A stretch of DNA of 64,000 nucleotides from Aldrovandia affinis (GCA_029706075.1 JAINUG010000209.1:62001-126000); one strand, 5' to 3'. Counted from the stretch's first letter, positions 52,901 to 62,553 are shown. Numbers and translations: made by a program. The notes: generated by a model not told the origin, from the letters alone.

Positions 52901-53286
52901 GCCCGCCTGCCCCCGAGGCGACGCACACCTCGCCCCCGCAGCAGCCCCAGCTCAAGCTGGCCCGTGTGCAGAGCCAGAACGGCATCGTGCTCTCCTGGTG
53001 CGTGGAGGAGACAGACCGCACCTGCGCCACCGTGGACAGTTACCACCTGTACGCCTACCACCAGGACCACTCTGGGCCCGCCGGTGCCAGCTCCCCTGCC
53101 TCACAGTGGAAGAAGATCGGGGAAGTGAAGGCCCTGCCCCTGCCCATGGCCTGCACCCTCACCCAGTTCGTCTCAGGGTCCAAGTACTACTTTGCGGTCC
53201 GCGCCCGCGACATCTACAGCCGCTTCGGACCCTTCTGTGAGCCCCAGTGCACTGATGTCATCACTCCTTCTACCGCCTCCAGTTAA
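34550..53286 (+). CDS. atf7ip: ATF7IP (MCAF1), SETDB1/MBD1 cofactor, 14 coding exons
   Basis: Join: 34550-35098, 35296-35809, 37993-38207, 38370-38507, 38619-38693, 39454-39524, 43938-44008, 44320-44999, 46271-46326, 49103-49166, 49289-49435, 52068-52289, 52483-52562, 52790-53286. In vertebrates the protein is nuclear; it stabilises and aids SETDB1 in H3K9 methylation and links it to MBD1 at methylated DNA. Seen here: N-terminus [20 protein letters not shown], acidic Ser/Pro-rich residues about 20-354, basic [14 protein letters not shown]1-binding helices about 390-500 ([30 protein letters not shown]), [14 protein letters not shown]-interacting VIDLT at about 800, and a C-terminal FN3 domain from [16 protein letters not shown] (about 1014-1126). 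Exon phases agree throughout, but two single-base deficits in C5 runs (exons 8 and 14) break the frame. With them allowed for, length is about 1126 aa against 1270 in human. Confidence 0.93.
35296..35809 (+). CDS. atf7ip: ATF7IP coding exon 2
   Basis: Acceptor ttccag (AG 35294-35295), donor gaag|gtaatt, phase 1 at the end. Encodes an acidic Ser/Pro/Glu-rich stretch; [19 protein letters not shown] matches human KEAFLVLSDEEDISGEKDE, which fixes the frame. Confidence 0.9.
35937..35972. repeat. (AT)n microsatellite
   Basis: About 17 AT units in ATF7IP intron 2. Confidence 0.95.
36241..37169 (+). mobile_element. Tc1-like element with internal deletion
   Basis: Inverted ends 'cactaccggtcaaaagtttt' and its complement, flanked by TA (36239-36240 and 37170-37171). 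Transposase traces read on the + strand (regions near 36530-36760: 'aacagcttgcgtgataggcg', 'ttcaactgtgaagagaagac'). At 929 bp it is shorter than a full Tc1-like element. In ATF7IP intron 2. Confidence 0.88.
37993..38207 (+). CDS. atf7ip: ATF7IP coding exon 3
   Basis: Two acceptors are possible. AG at 37991-37992 is chosen because only it keeps phase with exon 2; AG at 38002-38003 does not. Encodes a basic stretch (RKRPRVERE, likely nuclear localisation) and [17 protein letters not shown], the start of the SETDB1-binding region. Donor gag aag|gtgtgt, phase 0. Confidence 0.88.
38370..38507 (+). CDS. atf7ip: ATF7IP coding exon 4
   Basis: Acceptor ctccttcag, donor ctgcag|gtaacc, 138 nt in phase 0. 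[20 protein letters not shown] and [13 protein letters not shown] align with human LLEEKLCALQCAVFDKTLAE and its coiled continuation. Probable coiled coil. Confidence 0.93.
38619..38693 (+). CDS. atf7ip: ATF7IP coding exon 5
   Basis: 75 nt in phase 0; acceptor ctctttcag, donor gag|gtgaga. [17 protein letters not shown] matches human [17 protein letters not shown], the end of the SETDB1-binding helices. Confidence 0.93.
39418..39448. repeat. Poly-T run forming the polypyrimidine tract of exon 6
   Basis: About 31 uninterrupted T, five bases before the exon 6 boundary (39454). Confidence 0.9.
39454..39524 (+). CDS. atf7ip: ATF7IP coding exon 6
   Basis: 71 nt. Acceptor is 'ggcag' directly after a run of about 31 T (39418-39448). 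Donor cg|gtaagt, and the split CGG codon joins exon 7. Encodes a Ser/Thr/Ala-rich linker ([20 protein letters not shown]). Confidence 0.85.
39674..41306 (-). mobile_element. Tc1-like element, nearly full length
   Basis: Ends 'cagtcatgtccataagtg' and 'gggacctgactg' are inverted repeats with TA on both sides (39672-39673, 41307-41308). Minus-strand transposase runs in pieces: helix-turn-helix start ([20 protein letters not shown]; 41154-40816), middle ([26 protein letters not shown]; 40764-40453), and C-terminal part ([23 protein letters not shown]; 40309-39929). The motifs of the DDE catalytic core are recognisable. The pieces lie in two frames separated by at least two breaks, so it is inactive. 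In ATF7IP intron 6. Confidence 0.92.
41600..42145 (+). mobile_element. Tc1-like element, right part, same family as 36241-37169
   Basis: Shares long stretches with the intron 2 copy ('aacagcttgcgtgataggcg', 'tcgagctgcaggtttgacag') and the right end 'cttttgaccagtagtg' before TA. The left inverted repeat was not found, so the left boundary is approximate. Also in intron 6. Confidence 0.75.
43938..44008 (+). CDS. atf7ip: ATF7IP coding exon 7
   Basis: 71 nt; acceptor ttgacag, donor cacag|gtgagt. [20 protein letters not shown] matches human GTVRQMLESKRNVSE. It comes after a 4.4 kb intron holding two Tc1-like elements. Confidence 0.93.
44320..44999 (+). CDS. atf7ip: ATF7IP coding exon 8, with an apparent 1-nt deficit
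   Basis: Acceptor cttttag, donor aaacag|gtaaac. Encodes the Ser/Thr/Pro/Val-rich middle (ISLQP-like [34 protein letters not shown]). The entering frame runs through [11 protein letters not shown] and the frame that fits the next exon runs from [20 protein letters not shown]. They meet at a C5 run, 44731-44735, where six C would keep one frame. Confidence 0.88.
45066..45903 (-). mobile_element. L2-clade LINE, 3' part
   Basis: The tail 'gacgctcttatccagagcga' lies at the left. The minus-strand frame ([37 protein letters not shown]) is the same C-terminal region as at 1801-2271. 5'-truncated and frame-broken. In ATF7IP intron 8. Confidence 0.9.
46271..46326 (+). CDS. atf7ip: ATF7IP coding exon 9
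   Basis: 56 nt; acceptor cctctcag, donor gctcag|gtaaga. [19 protein letters not shown] corresponds to the human segment ENQTNKTIDASVSKKAADS. Phase 1 in, phase 0 out. Confidence 0.82.
46500..46859 (+). mobile_element. pogo/Tigger-like relic
   Basis: Matches the element at 24430-25080 in opposite orientation: 'aatgttctaatgagat', 'cattcccaatgtgtt' and the end 'gaggttctattg' before TA. The left end could not be located. In ATF7IP intron 9. Confidence 0.6.
46857..46938. repeat. (TG)n followed by (TA)-rich tract
   Basis: About 25 TG units from 46859, then 'tatatacatatatatgtata'. It begins at the end of the Tigger relic. Confidence 0.95.
47025..48851 (-). mobile_element. piggyBac transposon relic with TTAA duplications
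   Basis: The left end is TTAA then 'cgccctgaggtcc'; the right end is 'gacctcaggggg' then TTAA (47021-47024 and 48852-48855), an inverted pair with the TTAA target duplication that defines piggyBac. Minus-strand 48142-47687 ends in the family's C-terminal Cys-rich domain ([38 protein letters not shown]). The catalytic part is not recognisable, and the 1.8 kb length suggests a deleted copy. It contains a (TCCA)n run near 48513-48538. In ATF7IP intron 9. Confidence 0.85.
49103..49166 (+). CDS. atf7ip: ATF7IP coding exon 10 (SUMO-interacting motif)
   Basis: 64 nt; acceptor gttgcag, donor ctag|gtgagc. [15 protein letters not shown] contains VIDLT followed by acidic residues, the standard SUMO-interacting motif; the human protein has GVIDLTMDDEE here. 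It should bind SUMO on partners such as MBD1. Confidence 0.93.
49289..49435 (+). CDS. atf7ip: ATF7IP coding exon 11
   Basis: 147 nt; acceptor gcctgcag, donor aaacg|gtaaga, phase 1 in and out. Ser/Pro-rich linker ([18 protein letters not shown]). Reading through the donor stays open for another 106 codons into a transposon-derived Cys-rich frame, described separately. Confidence 0.88.
49488..49755 (+). pseudogene. piggyBac-like C-terminal Cys-rich domain, open from ATF7IP exon 11
   Basis: [20 protein letters not shown] and the Cys-rich end ([39 protein letters not shown]) resemble the C-terminal zinc-binding domain of one fish piggyBac subtype, though no element ends were found. The frame is open from ATF7IP exon 11 through its donor to a TGA at 49753-49755, 106 codons past the splice site. 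It is a different piggyBac subtype from the relic at 47025. Either a chance in-frame relic or an exonised alternative ending. Confidence 0.5.
49817..50104 (+). mobile_element. tRNA-derived SINE with perfect 14-bp duplication
   Basis: Flanked by AAATGTTGGATTCA on both sides (49803-49816, 50105-50118). The head has an A-box-like 'tggcccagtggtt' and a B-box 'ggttcaattcc'. The body has 'tataagagtggccctgcag' and 'tctaattggctaccaaattg', ending in an A-rich tail. It has no L2 tail, so it belongs to a different family from 54183-54386. The perfect duplication suggests a young insertion. Confidence 0.92.
50119..52067. other. Remainder of ATF7IP intron 11
   Basis: A repeat of about 30 bp: 'gaagaaatgttggattcacc' at 50457 duplicates the sequence at the SINE target site (49800 and 50105), and 'tttgacttgtattaa' follows both. 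A short 'ccagcc' tandem lies at 51336-51360. No exon was recognised. Confidence 0.4.
52068..52289 (+). CDS. atf7ip: ATF7IP coding exon 12
   Basis: 222 nt; acceptor tctacag, donor cacag|gtaaca. [20 protein letters not shown] lines up with human PTTVNVTHRPVTQVTTRL. Low-complexity Ser/Gly/Val linker. Confidence 0.85.
52483..52562 (+). CDS. atf7ip: ATF7IP coding exon 13
   Basis: 80 nt; acceptor ccattttcag, donor ctacag|gtgaga. [13 protein letters not shown] matches human TGPQLTVHHRPPQ, which fixes the reading frame entering the last exon. Confidence 0.9.
52790..53286 (+). CDS. atf7ip: ATF7IP coding exon 14, FN3 domain, with an apparent 1-nt deficit
   Basis: Acceptor ccccatcag, stop TAA at 53284-53286. 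The entering frame gives [20 protein letters not shown] and later ARLPP; the FN3 frame gives [19 protein letters not shown]. Human reads RLPPEAASTSLPQKPHLKLA across this point. The frames meet at a C5 run at 52910-52914, where six C would keep one frame. The FN3 domain ([44 protein letters not shown]) is almost identical to human and binds MBD1 there. Confidence 0.92.
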
Positions 53287-53840
53287 GAGGACACTCGGAG
53301 CGCTGGAATTCAGTACTGAGGATAAGGACACAAAAGTGCAGACTGTTCCAGTATACAACTGCTACTACAGATATTAAGCGTTTTACGGTTGGAAAGCCCA
53401 TTGGGAAATGTTCAAGCATAGTGTTGTATTTGCAATGTTCTTTACCCCCCCTCACTCTGTGCTCCTCCAGTTTAACCTTGAAGGAGGGGAGGGGGGCAGG
53501 AATGGGTACTGTTGAAACCTGTTGTTTGAAAATAAAGAAATTCCGTTGCAGGTCAGATATTTATACTTAAGGAATTGTTTTTGTTTGTTCTGGTTTGTCT
53601 GTATGTTTTTTTATTATAAAAAAACTAACAAAAATAAATAAAAACAAGGAGCCAAAAAATTGTAAAACTGAGAACTGTCAAAAGCATTTAAGGAACTGTA
53701 TAAAAACAAAATCCATGTTTATTCCAGATAGAAATGAAAAATGAAAAAAATGGAAGTGTTAATTTTGTATGTTTTGTCTGGTAACCAGACTTTAGTTGAA
53801 TGAGAAATTTAAATAAAGTTACAAATAAAAATGTTTATTT
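53287..53840 (+). other. atf7ip: ATF7IP 3' UTR with poly(A) signals
   Basis: AATAAA hexamers at 53530-53535, 53812-53817 and 53824-53829. The last two lie just before a T/G-rich stretch ('tgtttattttg'), a plausible end of the transcript near 53840. Confidence 0.7.
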
Positions 53841-54182
53841 TGAACTTGCTGTTGGAATGGGGCACATGCAGCTATTCTATAAGAAAGTCAAAGGGTTGTT
53901 TACTTAAATGCACCAAGTGGGCATATCTGCCTCATAAGGCGGTGGTGATGGACTCCAGATAGGACAGCTGTCGGGACCTGATCATTTCATGTAGTAGGGT
54001 AGTCGAAGCAAGTGGAAAAGTACAGGACCCGTCAGCCATGATTGTACATTCTACATTCTGAATTCTGCTCTGGAAAACAAATAGATGGAAGCAGGACATC
54101 AAACAGTACAGTAGTTCATGCATTTCATTCATTTAGTCATCAGTCAAGCTTTGTGTTTGGTTTGTGGGGGGAAAACATAACA

Positions 54183-54386
54183 TTTACATTTTTACATTTT
54201 AGGCATTTAGCAGACGCTCTTATCCAGAGTGACTTACACAATTTACATTTCTTTACATACAATCCATTTACACAGCTGGATATTTTACTGAAGCAATTCA
54301 GGTTAAGTGCCCCACCTGGGAATTGAACCTGCAACCAGTTGAGTTACAAGCCCAGCTCCCTAACCATTACACTACACTGCCAGCCC
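54183..54386 (-). mobile_element. L2-tailed tRNA-derived SINE
   Basis: On the minus strand: tRNA-like head 'tgtagtgtaatggttaggga', B-box 'ggttcaattcc', a body with 'cacttaacctgaattgcttc', then the L2 tail 'ctctggataagagcgtctgc'. The tail would let it borrow the L2 reverse transcriptase; several L2 copies lie in this window. Confidence 0.9.
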
Positions 54387-57300
54387 ACACAAACTTTTGG
54401 ACAGATAGTAAGAAAGATGACATGGGCCTTTTCTGCCATTGGAAGTTAGGCTAATAGCCTTACCTACCTTATCCAAGGTATTTTTCAGGGCTTGAGCCCA
54501 TTTGGTCGGTCACATGTCAAGCTGTCATGTACATGAACTCTTTTCTTTTCTAAGAATAATATAATTGAGAAAACAAAAACTCAACCTTTTGCCAGAGCAA
54601 TACATACAACATATGTACTTTACTAATTGGTACTCATGCTGAATGACCTAGCTATGATATGTTGATCTTTCACAGCAAATCCAAGCTAAGCTTGTTAAGC
54701 ATGAAATGCACTTGCATGGTAAATATTCCCAAATCCAGTGAGCGAAGAGAGTGACTTTAAACTGCATTTTTCCACTGAAGATTGGATTATTATTATTATT
54801 ATCGCCTACGTGAGAGGGTATATACAGTGAGTGTTAGAGAGTATGTGTGTATTTATGTGTGTTTGGGCCCATGTGTGGGGCTGGCTGAGCCTTTAAGCCT
54901 TGCTCTCAGCCTCCCTGAGGCAAGCAGGGACAGCAGGGCCAAGAATAGTGATCAGGCCACAAAATCCCGAAGCGTAGGCACCTTTATTTTCTCAGCCTAC
55001 AGTAAGTCTGCTACCTAGGTAGTTGTACATATATTCAAAAGTACAGAATCTCAAGCATACAGTTAATTGTAGATTCACATTAGAATTAACATGAATTCAA
55101 CAATATGGTCAGCTTGCATTTGACTGCAAGGCAGTGCAGTGAGTGTGCAGTAAACATGTTGCAATAAATTCAGTTCACAAGTTTTGTGAGCTTGTTGGCT
55201 GGCCATAGTAAATTTGCTGTTAATCACACTACTACAGTGGGGAAACACCAGGGCTTCCTGAATTGAGTATCTGGCTGTAATGCCTGGGCTTAAGTTTGTG
55301 GGCCTATGGTTTCAAGTTGAAAAGCAACTATTAAAAAAAAACCTATGTTATGCGACATAAGATAAGATAAAAACCTATTTGAACAGAAACACAAAGTCAA
55401 AAACATGGTACTTCGGCAGCAAAGCAGTAAAGTTTCAAGGCACCTTTCTATAATTGATTTTTTTTTCTTTTGTCAGCACTCTCAAACAAGGCTGTCAGGT
55501 GGCCTATCCTAAAGAACTTGCACTTGGTGCAGTGATATGCCCTGAAAACTGTAATGGAATCCTAGCCGTGCCAATGCCAACTGGTCAGCAGACCTGCAGG
55601 ACAGTGCCCACATGGTCATAGCAAAGGAAATCTGTAAAAATATGTCCACCACAAGCCAATATACTTGTTGCATAAATAAATATACAAATCAGCCAATCAA
55701 ATTTGGTATTTGTGGACATTACACTGTAAATGAAAATGCTCATAATTTAAATGTGACAATAAAAATAATGGATGTAACAAAAAAATGTAAATGCTAAATT
55801 TATTGGAGTTTACATGATTTCAAATGGCTATATATTCAATACAGTTTAATCAAATCCTGCCCAATTTTATGCCCAATGTGCTCTTGTTCTAAAACAAAAA
55901 AGATATAAGACTTCAAACTGCATGAGTCTCTCTGCAACAGTTATAATACAAATTAGGATAAATGTCAAAAGTCTAATGACTTGATGTCAATCTTGACTTG
56001 ATTGTCAAACACTTAAACATATTCCTCATGAAATGTTAGGCCTACTGCACAAAATTTGGTATTTGTAATCCTTGTAGTTCCAATATGTGGAAGGCGTCGG
56101 TCTCAGCAACAGGGGAGGAGCAAGGTTGCCTGTGTTGCCACAGTACTTCTGCAGTTTTCAAGATTACGGAAAGGTGTGAGTTATTGGCCCAGAAGGCTAG
56201 TTCCAAATGTCGTTCGTCGTGAGTCTTGTCGTTGTGTGATGAGTCTTGTCGGGCAATGTGTAGAATCAGTAGGAGTGAGTGTGTGTTTTGTCGAGTTAGG
56301 TGTAGGGACCATGTGATGAGCGCCTCCATGTCGCTGTTAATGTTTTAGAATGAGAACCCGGATTGAAAAGTCACAGAACATCAGTGTCTGTTAAATGTGA
56401 ATGTTTGGACCCAGACTGAAAAGTTGCGAGATGTGTGTATGTGCCTGTTTAATGTTTGGAATCGATTGCTGTGAGTCTGTGTTCGTGTTTGTTAGTGTTT
56501 TCCCAAAAGGGTTTCCATCTCAGAGGAGGCAGACTATTATTTAGGTTGTTGTTTTCGTTTATTGTTTTCGCCAGAAAGCTTCCCGGCAAGCATGGTGAAG
56601 ATTTTGTTTATTTTATTTATTCTGCTCTCCCGCCCTGATTCTCTTTCCCGTGCCTGGATGTAGATCCGGTCCATAGACCGCAAACTCCACTCCCTGTCTC
56701 CTGCTGCTCTGTTTGTCTCCGGGGATTGTTACGTGGCGTGTGGTATACTATACTACACACATTGCAAAGTAATACTTTTTACATTAATATAACATGACCA
56801 TCACAAGTCAACCAATTGTTATTTAATTAATATTAATATGCAGAAGTACAAAAAAATACAAATGTACCATGCTCCATATATTTGCTTCTGGATTATAGCT
56901 CATTCATTTCCAAATTTTCCACTGTTGTTTTGAAATCAGTAGGTGCTTTCACCACACAGGGTGAGCTTTTAATAATAGTAGCAATATTGAAATGCATATT
57001 TTGAGACTCTGTTCATATACACAATTACTTTTAGTAAATAAATTCCACTAAATCAAAACTTACAAGGGCACCTTTTTGTCAGAACACTTGCAGTCGATTT
57101 GAGAAGTCTTAGTAAAGTTTTACACTGAGACAAATTATTTTATTCACATTAACAGCACATTACATTTTAAATAATTTTTTTTATTTAAAATAAAAGCAAA
57201 TTTTAAATAAATGTATGATTGATAAAAAGTTTGCAAACTAGGATCCTTAATGCACAGATCAATTTGAAAAATTGATTTTCAATTTTTCAATTGATTATGT

Positions 57301-58960
57301 GTAAACCATGAATTTGATTTAAATTTGATTAAACTCCTACTTATGTATGGAATGTATCACCATACCAAATTTGGTGGGTATTGGTTACCTGGTACATTAT
57401 TTTCATTTTTTGTAAGAATTTCTTTACAATTTGCAATTTACAATTTCTGTACAATTAGCCTAACTTTATGAATTATATTTTACATTATGACATTTGCAAG
57501 ACACGTTTTACTCCCCACATACCATCTGTGTTGGCAGCCATTTTTGCTTGGCCCAGCCATTATTGCTTGCAGCAATATTTTCACTTATATTATTCAATTA
57601 ATATTGTAAATTAAAAGGGTAACTAATTAGAAAAAAATCCTTCTGTTCTGTTCTGTTCTTTTTATTATTTTTGTTCAGAGGAGGACCCATTGGGACTGTG
57701 TGGGTAGCTGTACTGTGTGGGTATTTCTGTCCTTAATGATACTAAAATGCTAATTCATCCCTATGAATGGGGAATGGGTAGTCCGTGGGGTTTCCAGTAG
57801 TCAGTTTTGTGCACTACTGGCTTCAAGGTCGCTGATCTGAGGAAAAATCATTTGGAATTGAACTTTTTTTGTGGCAGGCTTTATTTTATCCAATTATTAA
57901 TAGTAATTACAATAATTAGGCAAAAATCTTGAATATGCAGCAGTTGGTGTCTAGTCTAGTCTTGGGTTTTGTCCAGTTTGTATGCATAATGTACACACAC
58001 ATGTACACATAACATAACATTTACAAAACAAGTCACCAGGTTTTGTTATTGTTAGACATTGTCATCCCTCAGGTCAAAAGGGGTTACAACTTTTAAGCAT
58101 TTGGCCGAGTCCAGATTTTGAAGAGGCATTGTACCGAAAACGTTAGTCATTTTAATGCATATGATGCATTAAAAATTAATCCAAGGGCTTTTCATTATTT
58201 TCATTTTACACCCTGTGTTATCCCCGCTCTGCCCCCACAAAAGGTACTGAGAGATTTGGGACTGAATTTCACATTATTTCTGCCTGGCGGGCAGAGCAGC
58301 TTCTAATAAAAGTTAAGAAAAGCTTTTATAAATACAGCCAGCACTCCCACCCCATTTGACTTATGCCAACCTCTTCTTCAGACTTAATCACAGAAATTTG
58401 TACAAAATATGGCTTTTTAAAGATATAGCAGGAATACATTCAAACATATTTATCATTAATCTTGGTGCTACTCAGGGGCAACTAAAAACTCTTTAGATGT
58501 AAATGGTTCTCTCCAGACCAGAAAGTCCACTTCATTACTCGTTCAATCATAGGACCTGGACAATCTCCCCTCTATCCTAGATATACTGTAGATCAGGGGA
58601 TTAGAGCAGTGCAGAGCTTGAAGTAGCCAGACCCCCTAGTGGCTTCCATATCAAGAGCTTATTCCCGACTATTGCATTTCTCAGAAAAGATTGTCCCCGC
58701 TGCAGTATTTCCTACACATTTGCCTACACTCCCAACCCCCCAGTTCACCCAATAGATATTGACATACTGTAAGTAAAAAAGAGAGATCATTTTTCCATAT
58801 GGTATGTAAACTGTTAAACCTTCAGCCAGGAAGATTTGTGGTGAGTGTGGATCACAGGTGCATTACAGAAAGCACAAAATTAAGAGCTTGTTAAAGTGAC
58901 AGCAATTATCCCACAGATAATAACAATTATAGATCAGCTAAGCGATCACTGTGAATGGAG
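54387..58960. other. Unassigned sequence downstream of ATF7IP
   Basis: No exon of a neighbouring gene was supported. A block at about 56040-56760 is richer in CpG than its surroundings and carries an internal repeat ('gacccagactgaaaagttgc' against 'aacccggattgaaaagtcac'), possibly an undetermined repeat element. Confidence 0.4.
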
Positions 58961-58965
58961 ATTAA

Positions 58966-59175
58966 CATTGCCTAAGTCACATTGTCTTGTGACTTAGGCA
59001 AAATAAAATGGCCTAAGTCACACTCTTGACGTAGGCCATTATACTACCGGGGTAGGAACAGCATGATCTTTTCAATTAAGGATGTAGGCAATTTTGCCAG
59101 AGGTGGCCAGTATTATGAAGAGATGACTTAGGCAAAAAAATAATTTTCCTCAAAAAATGACTTACAGTAGGCCAT
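58966..59175. repeat. Cluster of inverted 'tgacttaggc' motifs
   Basis: A perfect hairpin 'gcctaagtcaca' ... 'tgtgacttaggc' (about 58972-59001) is followed by further copies at about 59013 and 59123 and a degraded one near 59159. Probably a small palindromic element or part of one. Confidence 0.5.
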
Positions 59176-60113
59176 TATTTTAAGAAGGTGACGATATAGG
59201 GTATCATACGATTTTTTGTTCCAAAATAAATCAAGTACAATTATCAGACTAGCCTACTTGTTGTTACAATACAATAATTAATGTCCCTTTTCAGAGAGTA
59301 TATCGAATCAGATGCTTACATTTCATAATGTAATAAAATCAATTGCCTTGAAAGCTAAATTAAATTAGTTAGCCGTTGGTATGTCACCATACACCAGTTT
59401 GACAATACACCACGGTGTCAGAATTGATGGTTATCATACCATAAACATTTCCCCCCACCATGATAACTGAGTTGGTGGTATATCGTGGTATTTTATATAA
59501 AATTAAACTGGTTAAATATGTGTTGGACTACAAAATTGCATAAGCACTCTCCAAGGTTTTACTGACATGTGTTATAGGAGGTTGCTATGGCAGCACAGCG
59601 AGTGTCTCTAGTTTGACATTTAGCAGCTCACTGTAGCATTTCATGCATTCCATTTCATGAGGATCTGTTTCTATTTCACGGGGTTCAAGCCAATGGTTGT
59701 CATTGTATGGAAGAAACCCCAGACAGTGCAGTGTGGTGCTCTCTGAGGTGGGTGAACAGGTTGGACTTCATTCCCATTTGTCGATTAACTAACAATCTTA
59801 TTTTTTAATATTAAAATACTTTTTCAAAGGAATTCGTTCCCCCACTGTGACCACTATTTATCAATCTGTCGGTCACCAGTTATAGTATCACCACTCATCA
59901 CTGTGAAGCCTTTAGTGTTCCACATAAAAGCTAAATTGACAAATGCACTTAAGAGCGACCTACTTAAACCTGTTGAGCAATTTTACTAAAGTGACAAGTT
60001 ATTGGCAGGGCTACTTCCTACAGGCCTATTACTACTTTGTATACTTTACTTTGAATATTGGCAGGGTGTTATTTCACCTCGTACCTGCAACATCCTAGGC
60101 AGGTCATACTAAT

Positions 60114-60252
60114 CACCCCAAACTACCACAAACTACCCCAAAGTACATCAGACAATCACAAACAGATACCACAAACAACCCCAAGCTACCCTAAAGTACC
60201 CAAAACAGGCACCACAAACAACCACAAGCTACCCCAAACTACCACAAACTAG
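60114..60252. repeat. Imperfect minisatellite, about 10-bp unit
   Basis: Degenerate units of the type 'aactaccaca' and 'aactacccca' repeat about twelve times. The + strand 64-aa frame across it is an artefact. Confidence 0.75.
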
Positions 60253-61214
60253 TAGAAGTTCTATCCAGTGTCATGACTGCAAGGTTTGGATCTATGCATT
60301 TTTTTAAGAATAGATTTTTTCATTTTTTCAATCGAATGAAAAGTTTTGCAACATATATTCAATTTGTTTTCAATTTTCTTTTATAAACAGATTTACATGT
60401 TATTGTTTTTTTAAACCATGACCATTTCAAAATATTTTTTTAATCACAGTATAGGCTACATTTCCTGCAGACTTCATTCATACTTGTTGATTGCTAGCTA
60501 GCCATTTAGGCTTCTTCTAAAAACATAATAGTATACATCTTCAGCTTTTATCAGAATGTTTGCATATGTATTAGCATGCCAGGAAGCAGCATAGTCAAGC
60601 TGCTTATATTACGTAGATAGTTAGCTAACGTTAGCTAACCTGTTAACGTTTTATCGTCAACAGCTAGTCTGATGCTGTGTTGTCACGGAACTAGTTAGCT
60701 AACTAGCTAATTAATTTTAATGGACATTGATCACACCACTGAGGCAGATAACTAACTAGCAAGCTACTCGCCTATATAACCACTCTCCATGTTGAAATTG
60801 TCAGTTGGCAGCTGGCTGGAAAATTCCAGTAACATAATGCTGTAGGCTATTTGATACTACTTAGATGCATAGTAATATTACCTTGTGCACTGGGAAATAA
60901 ATTGATTTATTTTGTTTGAAATACAATTACTTGCCAAGGAACTACTATTCCCATTGCAGGTATAAATCTGTTTGTCATTACATTAACATCATGTCCGCGC
61001 TTAACATTTTCTTGTGAATAGGCATGATTTATTACACTTAAGGAAAGCGAGGAAGAAACAAAACTACATCACAAAGGGAGAAATGGCCTGGTCAACCTGA
61101 CTATTTTACTTACCAAACAAAGGTTTTTGTTGTCTGTTTGTTCTTATAATCTAAAAAATATTACCAAATTTTTTCTGTTTCTATAGGCCTAAATATAAGA
61201 AGAAGAAGAATACA

Positions 61215-61610
61215 TAATGTTCAGCCAGCTCATTATGTCCTAATCTAAAGAGTCTAGTATTGGATCTAGCCTGGACTTGAATAGACCAAGTGTTTCTGCT
61301 TCTACTACCTGACCTGGTAAGCTGTTCCAGGCATTGACAAACTCTTTGTGTAAAAAATCATCCTAATATCCGTGAAGAATTTGCATTTAACTAATTTCCA
61401 CCTGTGTTCTCTTGTTCTGCTAACCAAACTTATCTTAAAAAATCTTTGGTAGTTCATTTGTTAATCCTTTTTAGGAATTTAAAAACCTCAATCAAATCCC
61501 CTCTAAGTTTTTGTTTGCTTAAAGTCTATCCTCATAACCTTTACCTTTCATACCAGGTACCACTTTAGTTGGCCTTTTTTGAACATATTTCAAGAGCTTC
61601 TACATGTTTC
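61215..61610. mobile_element. Possible degraded non-LTR repeat 3' region
   Basis: Phrases such as 'cacctgtgttctcttgttct', 'aatcaaatcccctctaagtt' and 'accaggtaccactttagttg' resemble a widespread vertebrate LINE 3' region recalled from memory. No protein motif was seen. Weak call. Confidence 0.3.
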
Positions 61611-62233
61611 TTGTATAAATATATGTAGAAGTCATAAGCTTGAAGAACTATAATTTACTGTATGTATTTAATAATAATCAGTAAACATTGGGGCACGTGA
61701 ATGCAGATGTAGGTGTATGTATACATGCTAATACTTAAATTAATTCATATCAGAGCGTTTATAGGCCCTATTACTCATTGATACTGCGGTACCACGATTA
61801 TCTTTCAGTCTTTTTCAGGATGGTTATCATACCATCACTAACTCATACCGTGACATCCCTAACTCAAATATCTGCCTTAATGTAAGGTAGCTGTTGTAGT
61901 GGTACAGTGAAATAGTTAAAGTTTAGGGTTAAAATGTGAACACAGAACTATTTGCTTACAAATTTTTACTTACCAAACTACTGTTACACTGTTGTCACTG
62001 CTGGTCTCAGGGCTACGACAGTGAGCTCACAATACAAGGGGGGGATTGACATTAATTGTATAATTGACCCTTCGCTAAACCACGCCCCAAAACGCAGACT
62101 GGCCAATCGCAGCGCAGTATTTGACAGACTCTGACAGAGGTCCGACAGTTTTTTGCTGCACTCCATTGACTTTGACGGGAAAATGTGAGATTTTCTTCAT
62201 TTTCGAGCTGGTTTTGTGGATTTTTAGCTAATT

Positions 62234-62353
62234 ATGGTTAAACGTTGTGCCTGGGGCACTTGTAACAGTGACACTCGTTACCCAGAGAGGTTGGAAGGAG
62301 ATATACGTTTTTTTTCCTTTACAAAACCAAAATCAAATCTTGAAAAGTGTTAG
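62234..62353 (+). pseudogene. THAP-domain transposase, first exon
   Basis: ATG at 62234. MVKRCAWGTCNSDTRYPERL then DIRFFSFTKPKSNLEKC is a THAP-domain N-terminus: the first two zinc ligands are C-x4-C, followed by the FFxFxKP strand. The frame stops directly after the conserved LEKC, where THAP proteins continue with a Trp-containing helix, so part of the domain is gone. THAP domains in transposases bind the element's own ends. Confidence 0.75.
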
Positions 62354-62553
62354 CCAGCTAAGCTAACGTGGCTACGGTCTGGATATACAGCTCCGGGTTG
62401 CAACGTTGGTAAAGTTAGACTAAATGTTAGCTTTGTTATTCGTGATCCAGCCAGCTTGCTAACGTTAAGATGTTACAGTCAAGCTCTAAAAACCTGTGGG
62501 TAACGTTACCTTGATGTCAAAATGTAATACTATTTTTTTCATTACTATTTCAG

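Noticed and set aside
52730-53128. 132-aa + frame rich in Pro and Arg
   Set aside because: Its start overlaps the real entering frame of exon 14, but past the C5 run it is out of frame with the FN3 domain, so the latter half is not the protein.
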